64,000 nt of DNA from Parvularculaceae bacterium. GTDB lineage: Bacteria > Pseudomonadota > Alphaproteobacteria > Caulobacterales > Parvularculaceae. The stretch spans positions 462,141 through 526,140 of the forward strand of contig JANQSJ010000008.1 of NCBI GenBank assembly GCA_028284065.1, given 5' to 3'. This document shows, one piece after another, positions 51,383 to 62,151 of the stretch; position 1 is the stretch's first letter; each line of letters opens with the position of its first letter. A program made the translations under genes and the position numbers. A model generated the notes under the pieces. That model was not told the origin of the DNA, did not search any database, and saw nothing but the letters and a program-made list of their open reading frames with translations.

Positions 51383-51877
51383 ATGGGCGATTGGATAAGG
51401 CGGCTGAGGGCGTCGGAGCGCGCATTGAAAAGCGCGGGGCGCGACGGATTTGCGCAGGCCCGGCGGCGCGTCGCCGCGATGACGGCGATGACGCTGGCCG
51501 TTGCGGGCCTTACGGCGTGCGCGGCGACGCCGACGGCCGACCCGGCGCCTATCGCCGCGCCTGCGCCGGCCTATGAGTTCGACCCGGCCAACCCTGCGTT
51601 CCGCAGGGAGGATGTTCTCGGCCGCACCGCGGCGGAGATCGATGCGCTCCTCGGCGCGCCTGCTCTTGTCAGGACCGAAGGCGCCGGCGAGTTCCGCCGC
51701 TATGATCTCGCGCTTTGCGGGCTTGTCGTGCTTCTTGCGGCGGAGGATGGCGCGGATCGCGTCGCCAAAGAGCTTTACGCCAGCGCGCCCACGTCGGGCG
51801 ACGAGGGGGAGGCGCCGACCGCCGCCCGCTGCCTTGGGGTCGGGCCTAAACGGGACGCGCCGACGCCGGGCGTTTGA
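51383..51877 (+). CDS. Small lipoprotein of unknown function
   Basis: 164 residues with GGGAGG before the ATG. A basic N-terminus leads to a lipoprotein signal (MTAMTLAVAGLTAC, Cys near 45). The mature part has FRREDVLGRTAAEIDALLGA, reminiscent of SmpA/OmlA- or BamE-type repeats (a helix then LGxP), and two Cys. No firm family. It converges on the ampG-like gene with 3 nt between. Confidence 0.75.
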   Translation: MGDWIRRLRASERALKSAGRDGFAQARRRVAAMTAMTLAVAGLTACAATPTADPAPIAAPAPAYEFDPANPAFRREDVLGRTAAEIDALLGAPALVRTEGAGEFRRYDLALCGLVVLLAAEDGADRVAKELYASAPTSGDEGEAPTAARCLGVGPKRDAPTPGV

Positions 51878-51880
51878 GGC

Positions 51881-53584
51881 TTACCCCGCCGGCGCCTCTT
51901 TCAGCGGGGCGCCGCCTTCCGCACGGTTCGTGCGCGCCTGCCGGATCCACTCAAGCGACGTCGCGGCGACAGCCACCAGTCCCATCGCGGCGGTGAGGTA
52001 AAAGACGAATGCGAAGCCGCGGATTTCGATCAGTTCGCCCATGGCGCCGCGTCCGAGCGATCCGAGTAGGAACCCGAGCGACGCCAGCAGCGCATACTGA
52101 ACGGCGGCGTACCGCTTGTTCACGATGGACGAGAGATAAACGACAATCGCGGCGCTGGCGAAGCCGACGGCGAGGTTCTCCGCCGCGATAACGACCATCA
52201 GCCGGGCGAGCGCTTCATTGACGGTCACATCGAGCCGGAGGAAGTCGGCGAGCGGTTGCATCACGCCAAACAGCGAATAGAGACCCGTCGCCGACATGAA
52301 TGCGTGCGTTGTCGCGCCGCCAAGGGCGAGATCGGCGAACAGGAGATTGGTCGCGGCGGCGAGGACCGCGCCCGCGACGAGGCACGGCATGCGCCCAACC
52401 CTAAGAATGAGCGCGCCGCCGACCGCGATGCCGACAAAGGTCATCAGCGCGCCGAAGAGCTTTGACGCGATCGCCACTTCATCGAGCGTGTGGCCAAGGG
52501 CACCGTAGTTTTCGCCGAGGTAGAAGGGGTAGGCGAAGGCGCCCCATATGAGATCGGTGAAGCGATAGGAGAGCGCGACAATCAGCACCAGGAGCGCGCC
52601 CCAGCCCAGCCGGTTGATTATGTCCGCCATCGGCGCAAGGACGGAACCGTAGAGCGCATCGAAGACTTTCTGGCCGGGCCAGGGCGCATCGGCCGTTTCA
52701 GGCGCCTGGCGCGTTCGATGGACGTAGAGCATCGCCGATGCGGCGAGCACCGGCGCGATGATGGCGGCGAGAATGATGAACGGGCCCGCCTCCCGCGTGA
52801 AGGCGCGCGCATTCGCCTCGCCGGGCGCGGAGAGGGCGAATGCCATGAAGCTGAACAAGGTGGCGAATGACCACGCCCATCCTAGAATGACGGGCGTCAG
52901 CGCAAGATTGCGCCACTGCGCCGGCGGGGCTTCGCCGGGGGCGCGTTCGCGCCGCACGATTTCTGAATCGCCGGCGACGAATACGCCGCTGATGGCGAGC
53001 GCCATCAGAAGCGACAACGCGACAAACGTATCATTCCAGCCAATTCGCGCTGCGAGGATGAGGGCGCCTGCGCCGCCGAGGATGACAGACGTTCTGTATC
53101 CGAGCTGGTAGACCGCTGAGAGCAGGTCGACGGTGGTTTTTTCATTGGCGACTTCGATCCGCCAGGCGTCGATGAGCACGTCCTGGGACGACGAGGCGAG
53201 CGTGCAGATGATCGCCGCAATGGCGATGAACCCGATCTGGGTCGTCGGATCGACAGTCGAAATCGTCAATAGGCAGAGTAGGATGACGGCCTGGAGGATT
53301 AGCGTCGTGGCGCGCCGCTGCCCCATGTTGAAAAGGCGCGGCGTCGGCGCCCGATCGATGGCTGGGGACCAGAGAAACTTGAAGCTGTAAATTATGATGA
53401 TCCAGGAGAAAACGCCAATAGTTGCGACACTGATGTTCTCGTTCGTGAACCATGCGTTCAGCGTGCCGGTTATGAGCACGTAGGGCAGACCAGCCGCGAA
53501 GCCCAGGATGAACATCGCCAGTGAGTTGCGCTCGCGCAGCGCGTCGGCGAGATCGCGCCAGGTGTACTTCTTCGCCTCGGTCAT
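51881..53584 (-). CDS. ampG: AmpG-like MFS permease
   Basis: 567 residues, about 12-14 membrane helices. AMFILGFAAGLPYVLITGTL, NAWFTNENISVATIGVFSW and YSFKFLWSPAIDRAPTP are the AmpG opening blocks, and SSQDVLIDAWRIE is the conserved fourth-helix motif. AmpG imports anhydro-muropeptides for cell-wall recycling and beta-lactamase induction. The middle part is longer than in E. coli, like other alphaproteobacterial members. mltA in this window makes the anhydro-muropeptides such a permease would import. Confidence 0.9.
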   Translation of the reverse strand: MTEAKKYTWRDLADALRERNSLAMFILGFAAGLPYVLITGTLNAWFTNENISVATIGVFSWIIIIYSFKFLWSPAIDRAPTPRLFNMGQRRATTLILQAVILLCLLTISTVDPTTQIGFIAIAAIICTLASSSQDVLIDAWRIEVANEKTTVDLLSAVYQLGYRTSVILGGAGALILAARIGWNDTFVALSLLMALAISGVFVAGDSEIVRRERAPGEAPPAQWRNLALTPVILGWAWSFATLFSFMAFALSAPGEANARAFTREAGPFIILAAIIAPVLAASAMLYVHRTRQAPETADAPWPGQKVFDALYGSVLAPMADIINRLGWGALLVLIVALSYRFTDLIWGAFAYPFYLGENYGALGHTLDEVAIASKLFGALMTFVGIAVGGALILRVGRMPCLVAGAVLAAATNLLFADLALGGATTHAFMSATGLYSLFGVMQPLADFLRLDVTVNEALARLMVVIAAENLAVGFASAAIVVYLSSIVNKRYAAVQYALLASLGFLLGSLGRGAMGELIEIRGFAFVFYLTAAMGLVAVAATSLEWIRQARTNRAEGGAPLKEAPAG

Positions 53585-53983
53585 GAGACTTGATTCCTAA
53601 ATTGCAGCGGACCGCGCCGAAGTTGGGCGAAGGCTCGCTTGGCGCGGGCGCCGCCGTAGCCTCAGGCCGCAAAGGTCGAGCTTACGCGGCTTCACATTTC
53701 AGTTGAGTCAAGGCGCGACGGGCGCTTGGCCGCGCCTTCGGCATTCTCGCCTTCGGCGCGCGCGTCGCTGATTGACATGGAAGACCTTTCCTCGCTCGGC
53801 GGACCCCGACATTAGCGACGTTTGCCGCCGCGGAAAGATCATACGCGCGGCGCGGCTAATAGAGTCTGGCCAACCGGTTAAGCGGACGTGACCAGTCATT
53901 GCTGCGGCTATCGTCAACGCGATCTCAATCATTTGCCCCCATAGAGGCGCCGGTAGTGCGAAGCGCAGCGGGAGCCCGAAGAC
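53585..53983. other. 399-bp gap between ampG-like and tadG-like genes
   Basis: Apart from a possible 28-codon reading frame at 53692-53778, no gene or RNA is recognised. It must carry the promoters of the two divergent genes. Confidence 0.4.
53692..53778 (-). CDS. Possible 28-residue peptide
   Basis: ATG at 53778 follows GAGGAAAGG at a workable distance and encodes a charged, helix-prone peptide beginning MSISDARAEGENAEG and ending before TGA at 53692. No membrane segment. It is supported only by the ribosome-binding site, so it may be chance. Confidence 0.25.
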   Translation of the reverse strand: MSISDARAEGENAEGAAKRPSRLDSTEM

Positions 53984-55285
53984 ATGGCGGCGTTAACCCT
54001 CGTTCGGCGGTCGACGGCCTTATCCATGGCGGCGCGCCTCGCGCGCTCAAGGCGCGGCAATGTGGCGATGATGTTCGGCGTCCTCGCCCCTGTTCTTGTC
54101 GTCGCGTTAGGGGCGGCGATCGATTTCGGACGCGCGAGCCTTGCGCGCACGATGGTTCAGGAGGCGACCGACGCCGCCCTGCTGGCCGCGGCGCGCCTTA
54201 AGACGGCGCGGCCGAATCTGTCGCAGGCGGAGCTTGACGCCGCGGCGCAGAAGTTTTTTGACGCCGTCCTCGACGATGAAAGCGGCGTCGTCGCGGGGCC
54301 GGTTTCAGTGGCTCATAATCCGGCGACGAATCAATTCTCCGTTAATGTCGACGCGCGCCTCCCGTCCACCTTCATGCGGCTCGCCGGCATCGGCGCGATC
54401 GACGTTGGGGCGAACACGCTGGTGGAAGTGGCGCCGCCGGGCGCTGTGGAGGTCGCCCTTGTGCTCGACACCACGGGGTCGATGCGAAACGGCGGCAAGA
54501 TGGGAGACCTGAAGGAGGCCGCCGGAAATCTTGTCGCCTCCATGTTCGCGCTTCCGGAGGCGGACGTGAAGTTCAGCGTCGTGCCGTTCGCCCAATATGT
54601 GAATGTCGGCCTCGGCCATAACGCGGCGGGCTGGCTCGACGCCAGCGATCCGGGATTTCAGGGCTGCGTCGGATCGCGGCCCTACCCTGAAAACACGCAG
54701 GACGGCGTCACCGCCCTGTCGCCGGTTCCCGGCCTCAATGTCGGGGCCTCCGCCTGCCGGACCGAGGAGGTGACGCCCCTCACCGATAGTCAGACGACGG
54801 TGGACCAGGCGCTCGACGCGATGACCCCCGATGGCTGGACCTATATCCCGGCCGGCCTGGTCTGGGGATGGCGGACGGTATCGCCTGCGCCGCCCTTCCA
54901 GGAGGGACTGACGGGCCCTGAACTGGAGGACCGCCGCGGGATAAAGGCGATCGTTCTGATGACGGACGGGGCCAATACGGTGTCCCCTGACCCGAACGAT
55001 CCATCGGATACGGACCATGCGCATGGCGGGTTCAACCGCTGGCAGGTCGCCGCGGCGACGGCGTACGCCAACACGCTGACGGGCGAGCTTTGCGAGGCGA
55101 TAAAGGCCGACGACATCAGCCTCTTCACGATAGCGTTCGACGTTTCAGACACGACGATACGCGACATTCTTGAAGACTGCGCCAACTCGCCGGCCGACTA
55201 CTATGATGCGCAGAACGCGAACGAGCTCATCGCCGCATTCGACGCGATTGGCGAAAGGCTCCGGGATTTGACGCTGCGTCGTTAG
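53984..55285 (+). CDS. TadG-like pilus assembly protein with VWA domain
   Basis: 433 residues. N-terminal SRRGNVAMMFGVLAPVLVV is the TadE/TadG-type prepilin-like helix (about 23-48). A von Willebrand A domain follows with a MIDAS motif DTTGSM and later LMTDGANT. These proteins are secreted or membrane-held parts of tight-adherence (Flp) pili. No other tad gene is nearby. Met1, with GGGAGCC upstream, is used as start. Confidence 0.9.
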   Translation: MAALTLVRRSTALSMAARLARSRRGNVAMMFGVLAPVLVVALGAAIDFGRASLARTMVQEATDAALLAAARLKTARPNLSQAELDAAAQKFFDAVLDDESGVVAGPVSVAHNPATNQFSVNVDARLPSTFMRLAGIGAIDVGANTLVEVAPPGAVEVALVLDTTGSMRNGGKMGDLKEAAGNLVASMFALPEADVKFSVVPFAQYVNVGLGHNAAGWLDASDPGFQGCVGSRPYPENTQDGVTALSPVPGLNVGASACRTEEVTPLTDSQTTVDQALDAMTPDGWTYIPAGLVWGWRTVSPAPPFQEGLTGPELEDRRGIKAIVLMTDGANTVSPDPNDPSDTDHAHGGFNRWQVAAATAYANTLTGELCEAIKADDISLFTIAFDVSDTTIRDILEDCANSPADYYDAQNANELIAAFDAIGERLRDLTLRR

Positions 55286-55461
55286 CGCGTCAGGCGGTCA
55301 AAGCGGATCGCCGGTTTGACGTCGCCCGACGCGAAATCAGTAACGTAGAGCCCTCCGGGTGAGCCAACCTGAACGCGGAAGGCTCCAGAGCGTTGTCAGA
55401 TGAAGTCGCGCGCAAGTGCGGCGCGCCGGACGTGTCGGCGCCGCGATCAGGACCCCGACGA

Positions 55462-57444
55462 TCACGACGCTGCGACAAGGCGCCGCCCGCGGCGCCACTT
55501 GGCGACCATGTCGGCGAGGTCGGCGGGATCAAAAGGCTTGGTGAGGAAATCGTCCATGCCCGCCGCCAGGCATTTGCGCCGGTCGTTCGCCATGGCGTTG
55601 GCGGTGAGCGCGAGGATCGGCGTCTCGGCGTTGCCGCCGCCGCCCGCGCGTATTCGGCGCGTCGCCTCCAGCCCGTCCATATGCGGCATGTGCATATCCA
55701 TGAAAATTATATCGTATACAGATTTTGCGCACATATCGACGGCGATCGCCCCGTTTTCAGCGACGTCGACGGCGTGGCCGTCGCGCCGCAGAAGCGTCGT
55801 CGCCAGGACCGCGTTGATGGAATTGTCTTCGGCGAGGAGAAGTTTCAGCTGGCCGTCTGACGTTTCATCGGCCGGGCCGGGGACGCCGCGTTTCGCGCGG
55901 GCCGGCGCGCCGGCCTCAGGACCGGCGTCCTGCGCATTCGCAGCGGACGGCGCAGTCGAGGCGGGTCCGGTCCTGGATTGCGGTCCGGATTGAGGCCCGG
56001 GTCGAGGCGACGCGGCGCGCTCCGCGCGCGTCGGGCTTACGCCGCTCAGCTCCCGGACAAGCGTCGACTGCCGGATAGGCGTCACCAGATAGCCGTCGAA
56101 GCCATGCTCGCGCAGTTCAACGATGGAATCGCGGGCCTCCGCGCCGATAAAGACGAGCGCGCGGGCCGCCGCAGCGAGATCCGCCCGGGCCATCCCTCCG
56201 GCCAGCCGATGGTCGCACAGGAATACCGGGCGTTTCAGGCGCGCGATCGCCGCCGCGGCGTCTTTTGCGGACCGCGCGACCTCATAGTCGGCGCATCCGA
56301 GCGCCGCGAGCTGGCGTGTGAAATGGCCGGCGAGGATCGGCGACGGCGTCGCGACGAGAATCGGCGCGCGTCCTGTTTGCGGGGCCGGCGCCGCGGGCGC
56401 GGCGGCTTTCGTCCGCATCGTGAAGGTAAACTCGCTGCCCTCGCCAGGGGCGCTGCGTACGGAGATCCGGCCGCCGAGCGCCGCCGCGAGGCGGCGCGAA
56501 ATCGCGAGCCCTAACCCAGCGCCCTCGGCGCGACGTTCGCCGCCTTCGACGGCCTGCTCAAACTCATCAAAGATCCGCGCCTGCTGCTTCTTGTCGATGC
56601 CGACGCCGGTGTCCCGCACGACGATGCTGAAGTCGACTTCGTCGCCTGCGCAGGGCCGCGCAAAGGCTTCGATCGCAACGCCGCCGGCCTCGGTGAATTT
56701 CACGCCATTGCCAGCGAGGTTGATGAGGATCTGGCGGATGCGGTTCTCGTCGCCGATCAGTTTTTGCGGCGTGGACGGATGAGTGAATCCGCAAAGGTCG
56801 ATCTTCTTCTCCGCCGCGCGCGGCGCGAGCATTTCCGTGGCGCTTTGGACGGTGTGGAATGGATCGAACGGCGCGGCTTCGAGTTCGAGCTTGCCGGCGC
56901 GCAACTTGGCGTAGTCGAGGACGTCGTTGATCAATGTCACCAGAGCGCCGCCGGCTTCGCGAATTGACTCAACATAGCTGCGCTGATTGGCGTCGAGCGG
57001 CGTGTCGAGCAACAGATTGGTCATGCCGATGACGCCATTTAGAGGCGTGCGCATTTCGTGGCTCATCGTGGCGATGAAATGCGTCTGGTCGGCGATGTCG
57101 CGCGCGGGCGAGGGCCGCCCCGGCGGACCGATGCGCATGGTGACGCGGCGACGGTCAAAGGCGATGCGCCCGGCGTAAAGGCGTTCGCCGCTTTCAAATG
57201 CGGTCAGCCGCCAGTCGATGATCGCCTCGCCGTGGGTCGTCGCGGCGGAGGTTCGAAACCGCGTCGGCGCCTCGTCGCGGGCGGGCGGTTCGGCGTAAGG
57301 GGCGAAACGCTTGCCCGACCAGGCCGCCGGCGTCGCGCCGAACAGCTCTGCGAAGCTGAGGCTGACGAACCTGATGACGTCGCGCCCGTCGCAAAGGACG
57401 ACAAGTTCCCGCTCGTCCTCAGCCTCGTCCTCGGCGGTCATCAT
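55462..57444 (-). CDS. Soluble hybrid histidine kinase
   Basis: 660 residues, no membrane segment. A short PAS-like sensor (about 5-75), HisKA with phospho-His129 in [13 protein letters not shown], HATPase ([32 protein letters not shown]), a first receiver-like domain that appears degenerate ([10 protein letters not shown]), a Pro/Ala/Gly linker, and a C-terminal receiver with [13 protein letters not shown] and [13 protein letters not shown]. It belongs to the BarA/ArcB-like hybrid class; the output partner is not in the window. Met2 (57441) is an equal start candidate. Confidence 0.92.
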   Translation of the reverse strand: MMTAEDEAEDERELVVLCDGRDVIRFVSLSFAELFGATPAAWSGKRFAPYAEPPARDEAPTRFRTSAATTHGEAIIDWRLTAFESGERLYAGRIAFDRRRVTMRIGPPGRPSPARDIADQTHFIATMSHEMRTPLNGVIGMTNLLLDTPLDANQRSYVESIREAGGALVTLINDVLDYAKLRAGKLELEAAPFDPFHTVQSATEMLAPRAAEKKIDLCGFTHPSTPQKLIGDENRIRQILINLAGNGVKFTEAGGVAIEAFARPCAGDEVDFSIVVRDTGVGIDKKQQARIFDEFEQAVEGGERRAEGAGLGLAISRRLAAALGGRISVRSAPGEGSEFTFTMRTKAAAPAAPAPQTGRAPILVATPSPILAGHFTRQLAALGCADYEVARSAKDAAAAIARLKRPVFLCDHRLAGGMARADLAAAARALVFIGAEARDSIVELREHGFDGYLVTPIRQSTLVRELSGVSPTRAERAASPRPGPQSGPQSRTGPASTAPSAANAQDAGPEAGAPARAKRGVPGPADETSDGQLKLLLAEDNSINAVLATTLLRRDGHAVDVAENGAIAVDMCAKSVYDIIFMDMHMPHMDGLEATRRIRAGGGGNAETPILALTANAMANDRRKCLAAGMDDFLTKPFDPADLADMVAKWRRGRRLVAAS

Positions 57445-57518
57445 GTTGGCCTCGCCCCCGTCGCGCTCACGCCGGGAATCATGCGCAGCCGCGCTGAAGA
57501 TAGCGTTAGCGAAGACCG

Positions 57519-59195
57519 TTAACGGAATGTTCCGGCCGCTGGCGCGGCGGGCTCAGGCGGCGGCCGCCCGCCTGCGGCGCCGGCCGGACGCTCCGCGCCT
57601 GCGGGCGCGGCGTCGTCGCTGCGGGCGCGATGGCCGATCGCCTCTGAGATATGGCGGCGGCGCACGCCGTCCGACCCGTCAAGATCGGCGAGGGTGCGCG
57701 CAAGGCGCAGGATGCGCGTGTAGGCCCGCGCGGAGAGGGACAGCGTCTCCGCCGCCCGCGCCAGCAACGCCGCGCCGTCGGCGTCGGGTGCGGCGACGAT
57801 GGCGAGACGGGCGTCGCTGAGCGCGGCGTTGTGGGTCGCCGCCGGCCGCATCAGCGCATCGCCGACCATTGCGCTTTCGTCCGTTTCCGCCGGCGCCCCT
57901 GCGCGGCCATCGTCTCTCGCGGCCGTCGCTTCGCGGTCGGCTTGCGCGGCGCGCGCGGCGGCGACGCGGGCCGCAACCGCCGCGCTCGCCTCGCCGTCGG
58001 CCGGCCGGGCGAGGTCGGCCGCCGTCACCGGCGCAAGGTCGACGGTGATGTCGATCCGGTCGAGCAGCGGGCCCGATATGCGCGCGCGGTAGGAGGCCTC
58101 GCAGCTTGGGCCGCGCGCGCAGGCGCGTCCGCCGGCGCGGCCGTGCCCGCACCGGCACGGGTTCATCGCCGCGATGAGCTGAAACCGCGCCGGGTAGCGG
58201 GCCCGCGCGTTGGCCCGGGCGATCATCACGTCGCCGGTCTCCAAAGGCTGGCGCAGGCTGTCGAGCACCTGCGGCGAGAACTCCGGCAGTTCGTCGAGGA
58301 AGAGGACGCCATTGTGGGCGAGGGAGGCTTCGCCCGGCCGCGCCCGAGCGCCGCCGCCCACCATGGCCGCCATCGACGCGCAGTGGTGCGGCGCGCGAAA
58401 GGGCCGCGCCGGCGAAAGGCGCCCACGCTCCAGCATCCCCGCCATGGACTGGACCATCGAGGTCTCCAGCATCTCCCCGGCCGAGAGGGGCGGCAGGATC
58501 CCCGGCAGGCGCGCCGCAAGCATTGACTTGCCCGCGCCGGGCGGGCCGACCATCAGAAGATTGTGTCCGCCCGCCGCGGCGACCTCGAGCGCGCGGCGCG
58601 CATTCTCCTGTCCCTTGACGTCGGCGAGGTCCGGCGCCGGCGATGGGTCCGTGAGGCCGCCGGGCGCCGGCGGCGACAAGACTTGCGTTCCCTTCACATG
58701 GTTGACGAGCTGAATGAGCGAGGTCGGCGCCACGATGTCGAGCCCGGCCCCGGCCCACGCCGCCTCCGCGCCGTTCGCCGCCGGGCAGATAAGCCGCAGG
58801 CCCGCCGCAGCGGCGGCGAGCGCGGCCGGCAATGCGCCGTCGACGCGCGCTATCGCGCCGTCGAGGCCAAGCTCGCCGATCACCGCCGCGCCCTCAAGCG
58901 CATCGCGCGGCGTCGCCCCCATCTCCGCCAAAAGGCCGAGGGCGATCGGCAGGTCGAAATGCGCCCCCTCCTTTGGCAGGTCGGCCGGCGCAAGGTTCAC
59001 CGTGACGCGCTTCGCCGGCAAGCCAAGGCCGACGGCGCTCAGCGCGGCGCGCACCCTGTCGCGCGCCTCGGACACCGCCTTATCCGGCAGCCCCACGATT
59101 GCGAACTGGTTGGCGCCGCCGGCGATCTGCACTTCGACGGCGACGGGCCTGGCGTCGACCCCCTGAAAGGCGAAGCTCGTCAATTGAGCGACCAT
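57519..59195 (-). CDS. comM: ComM/YifB-family Mg-chelatase-like AAA+ ATPase
   Basis: 558 residues. ComM N-terminal domain ([20 protein letters not shown]), Walker [14 protein letters not shown], Walker [12 protein letters not shown], and the MNPCRCGH zinc-binding Cys cluster. ComM is a helicase that drives branch migration during natural transformation. The end carries a Pro/Ala/Gly-rich tail of about 45 residues, unusual for the family. ATG 59195 replaces the TTG one codon earlier. Confidence 0.95.
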   Translation of the reverse strand: MVAQLTSFAFQGVDARPVAVEVQIAGGANQFAIVGLPDKAVSEARDRVRAALSAVGLGLPAKRVTVNLAPADLPKEGAHFDLPIALGLLAEMGATPRDALEGAAVIGELGLDGAIARVDGALPAALAAAAAGLRLICPAANGAEAAWAGAGLDIVAPTSLIQLVNHVKGTQVLSPPAPGGLTDPSPAPDLADVKGQENARRALEVAAAGGHNLLMVGPPGAGKSMLAARLPGILPPLSAGEMLETSMVQSMAGMLERGRLSPARPFRAPHHCASMAAMVGGGARARPGEASLAHNGVLFLDELPEFSPQVLDSLRQPLETGDVMIARANARARYPARFQLIAAMNPCRCGHGRAGGRACARGPSCEASYRARISGPLLDRIDITVDLAPVTAADLARPADGEASAAVAARVAAARAAQADREATAARDDGRAGAPAETDESAMVGDALMRPAATHNAALSDARLAIVAAPDADGAALLARAAETLSLSARAYTRILRLARTLADLDGSDGVRRRHISEAIGHRARSDDAAPAGAERPAGAAGGRPPPEPAAPAAGTFR

Positions 59196-59518
59196 CAAAA
59201 CTGTCTCCCCCGGCGCGTCTTGTTGCGCCGCTTGATGAGAACATTACACGAACATAGACGATCGCACAATTCACTTTGCATTCGTCGCGAACGCGCGTTT
59301 TTTACCGCAACGAATTCGGAAAAGCGGGCCGCCGCCGGCGCTATATTGGTTTAAGCGGGTATGGCTAATGGCGGCGCGCCTGGTGTGGCGGCGGCCCTTG
59401 ATCGGGTTGCGGCCGCGCAGACCATATTATCGCCCGTAACGCCAACTAACGCCTGGAATTTCAATTGAACGCGCTGGACACCTTTAAGGCTCGGAAAGGG
59501 AGCGGCTGCGTCGACGAC

Positions 59519-61435
59519 ATGGACATGAAGGTTCGGCTTCTGTTTACCGCGGACGGCGCGCTTCTCGGCGAACGCATCGCTCTTGCGCTGCAGGAACGCG
59601 GGGCGGGACTCTCTTTCGGTCTTTATGACGAAGGCGATCTCGACCAGCGGTCGGTTTCGGCGACGCTCGTCGTCTGGACGGCCGAGGCGCGCGCATCGTC
59701 CGATGTTCTGCTCGCCTGCGAAAATGCGATGGCTGAGCGCAGCCTGGTGCCGGTGGGCGGGCCGGGGCAGGCGCCTGAAGCCTTCTCGGAGCTGACGCCC
59801 ATCAGCCTTTCCGGATGGACGGGCGAAGCCGATGATCCGCGATGGCGGTTCGTGCTGGATGAGCTCGCGCTCGCCGCTCGCCGCGGCGGTACGCGCAATG
59901 GCGATGATTCAGGTGCGGACGGCCCGCGCGACCGCGTCGCGAACGAGGGCCGTTCAGGCGCAGACGCAGACGCAGGCGGCGCGGCGGCCGTCGCCGAGCC
60001 TGCAAAGGAATCGTTTGCATCCGCGCATGTCGCTGAGGCGTCGGGTGTCCAGGCGTCTCGGGCCGCATCTTCGCCGCCGGCGCGCGCCGGCGGCGCCCTT
60101 CGCTCCCGCTTCGCCGCCCGGCCCAACATCGCCGCCCTCGCCGCCGGGTTCGTCGCATCGCTCTTCGTCATGGGCGGGGCGGCGTTCGTCGCCGGGGTCT
60201 CCGCCTATCGCGCGAAGCCCGCCCTCGCCGCTGTCGCCCCCGCCGAGGAGCTTGCCGACGCGCCGGCGTCGATGCGGACGCTGACGGCCGCGCCGAGCGC
60301 CGTCGACCCGCCGCCGATCGTCGCTTTCGCCGAACCGGTCGGGGGACCAGCCTTTGGGCGCGTGGAAGCGGCGGAAGATGACGCGCCGCGCGGCGGCGAC
60401 AGCGAAACGCCGCCTGCTGACGATGTCATTGGGCGTCTCGCCTGGGCTTCGACTGAGGTTGAGGGCGAGGCCGCGGGCGATGCGGCGATCGAGGCTGTCG
60501 TCGGACTGGGCGCGCCGACGGTCGAGGCCGCCGCCGCCGCGCTCGCTATTGCGGCCGACGGCGCTGGCGGCGTTGCGGCTCCTGTCAAGCTCGCCGCCGC
60601 GCCGACGGTCCCGACCGACGCGGACGACCCGCTCGCGGCAACCGCGGACGACGTCGCCGCGGGCGCGCCGGTCGGCGCCTTTCGCGACTGCGAGGCGTGT
60701 CCCTATCTCGTCGTCGCGCCGGCGGGCGCCTTCGCGATCGGTTCGCCGGCGAGCGAGGCGGCGCGCACCTATGACGAGTACGTCGTTTCCGACATCGAGA
60801 TGCCGGCAGCGTTCGCGATTGGCGCCCATGAGGTGACGTTCGGCCAGTGGGACGCATGCGTTGCTGACGGCGGCTGCCGCGGTTACCGGCCGTCCGATGT
60901 CGGCTGGGGGCGGGGCGAGCGGCCGGTCGTCAATGTCTCGTTCGAGGACGCGCAATCCTATGTGGACTGGCTGTCGCGCAAGACGGGCAAGGCCTATCGC
61001 TTGCCGAGCGAGGCGGAGTGGGAGTACGCCGCCCGCGCGAGAGCGGACGGCCCGTTCGGATTCGGCCGCGGCCTGTCGCCCCGCAAAGCGAATTATCACG
61101 GCGACTATCCTTACGACGGGCCAAAGGGCGTCTATCGCCGCAAGACGACGCCGGTCGGCGCGTTTTCCGCGAACGCTTTCGGACTTTACGACGTCCACGG
61201 AAATGTCTGGGAATGGACGGCGGACTGCTGGATGGCCGGCGCGCGGGTTGCGGACCCCGGACCGCGCCCTGTCGACGCCGGCGCCGGCGGCGATTGCGCG
61301 CAGCGGGTCTTGAAAGGCGGCGCCTGGAGCACCGGCGGCTGGCGGTTGCGCGCCGCGCACCGCGAGGCGACGCCGCTCGGGACGCGCAATTTCTCCACCG
61401 GCTTCCGCGTGGTGCGCGACGCCCCGCAGGGGTGA
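59519..61435 (+). CDS. TIR-like plus transmembrane plus SUMF1/FGE-domain protein
   Basis: 638 residues. The N-terminal about 120 residues (VRLLFTADGALLGERIALAL, ATLVVWTAEARASSDV, ENAMAERSLVPVG, GWTGEADDPRW) resemble a divergent TIR domain. One membrane helix follows at about 205-225 (LAAGFVASLFVMGGAAFVAG), then an Ala/Asp-rich linker, and a C-terminal SUMF1/formylglycine-enzyme-like domain (about 395-635: IGAHEVTFGQWDACV, YRLPSEAEWEYAAR, YDVHGNVWEWTADCW, RVLKGGAWSTGG, STGFRVVR). The paired active-site Cys of true formylglycine-generating enzymes is not seen, so it is probably a binding or regulatory version. TTG 59465 is an alternative start. Function unknown. Confidence 0.75.
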   Translation: MDMKVRLLFTADGALLGERIALALQERGAGLSFGLYDEGDLDQRSVSATLVVWTAEARASSDVLLACENAMAERSLVPVGGPGQAPEAFSELTPISLSGWTGEADDPRWRFVLDELALAARRGGTRNGDDSGADGPRDRVANEGRSGADADAGGAAAVAEPAKESFASAHVAEASGVQASRAASSPPARAGGALRSRFAARPNIAALAAGFVASLFVMGGAAFVAGVSAYRAKPALAAVAPAEELADAPASMRTLTAAPSAVDPPPIVAFAEPVGGPAFGRVEAAEDDAPRGGDSETPPADDVIGRLAWASTEVEGEAAGDAAIEAVVGLGAPTVEAAAAALAIAADGAGGVAAPVKLAAAPTVPTDADDPLAATADDVAAGAPVGAFRDCEACPYLVVAPAGAFAIGSPASEAARTYDEYVVSDIEMPAAFAIGAHEVTFGQWDACVADGGCRGYRPSDVGWGRGERPVVNVSFEDAQSYVDWLSRKTGKAYRLPSEAEWEYAARARADGPFGFGRGLSPRKANYHGDYPYDGPKGVYRRKTTPVGAFSANAFGLYDVHGNVWEWTADCWMAGARVADPGPRPVDAGAGGDCAQRVLKGGAWSTGGWRLRAAHREATPLGTRNFSTGFRVVRDAPQG

Positions 61436-61481
61436 CGGCTGGAGCTCCCGAGCAGCGACGATGCGCGCCGCCGCAACCCGC

Positions 61482-61799
61482 CTATTGGCGCGTCGCCATC
61501 CGCGCCGCCGCCGCGAGCGCAAGCGCGCCGACGACGATGCTGATGACGATGCGGGCCGGGAAATAGACGATGGCCGGGAGGCCGAAAATCCAGTCGACCA
61601 GGCCGTCCGGCAAGATCAGGTAGGCGAGATCCTTCACCCAGTAGATAACCGGCAAGTGGTCCTTCAGGTGCGCGCCGACGGTGATCGGCCACGCGGCCTC
61701 ACCCATGGCGGCGAGCGCCGCTACGAAGGCGAGGATCGCCGCGTCGAAAAAACTGCCGAACAGCGACAGCCAGGCGAACCAGATCAGAAATGCGCGCAT
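61482..61799 (-). CDS. Small three-helix membrane protein
   Basis: 105 residues: FLIWFAWLSLFGSFFDAAILAFVAALAAM, PVIYWVKDLAYLILPDGLVDWIFGLPAIVY and ARIVISIVVGALALAAAARM are hydrophobic stretches, given here only to show position. It is a conserved-looking hypothetical of unknown function lying between the SUMF1-like gene and dnaK. ATG start has no strong ribosome-binding site. Confidence 0.7.
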   Translation of the reverse strand: MRAFLIWFAWLSLFGSFFDAAILAFVAALAAMGEAAWPITVGAHLKDHLPVIYWVKDLAYLILPDGLVDWIFGLPAIVYFPARIVISIVVGALALAAAARMATRQ

Positions 61800-61872
61800 G
61801 GGCTTCGCCCCCGGCTTTCTGAACGTCGCGTCCGCGCCTTAGCCAAAGGCATTAATCTAATCCGCATATAGG

Positions 61873-61901
61873 GTTGATGGGGATTTCGCCCCTGCCTATA
61901 T
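61873..61901 (+). promoter_or_regulatory. Sigma32-type heat-shock promoter for dnaK
   Basis: GGTTGATGG (TTG at 61874-61876) and CCTATAT (61895-61901), with 18 nt between TTG and CCTATAT. This approximates the alphaproteobacterial RpoH pattern CTTG-N17/18-CCTATAT. It lies about 250 bp before dnaK. The remaining leader (61902-62151) shows no CIRCE-type inverted repeat and no gene. Confidence 0.55.
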
Positions 61902-62151
61902 GCCGCACGAACGCGGCGTTTGCGGCCCGATAAGGGCGGCTTTGGCGCCGCGGCGAAGACTTTCCCCGGGGCCGGCTTTGGAATTCGGTTTACGAAACCT
62001 AAATCGCTTTCCCGAAATCAGGAACCGGACAGGAAACGAGCGGGACGAGAGACTAACCGAACGCAAACGCAAGGGACCGCAGTCTTAAGAATTCCGCGCT
62101 GGCCAGTGAGCCGGGCGAACGCAAGGGCGGTCCGCTTAAGGAGATGAGGCT

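Noticed and set aside
59954..61522. 522-codon minus-strand frame opposite the SUMF1-like gene
   Set aside because: Antisense shadow; the plus strand carries recognisable SUMF1 motifs.
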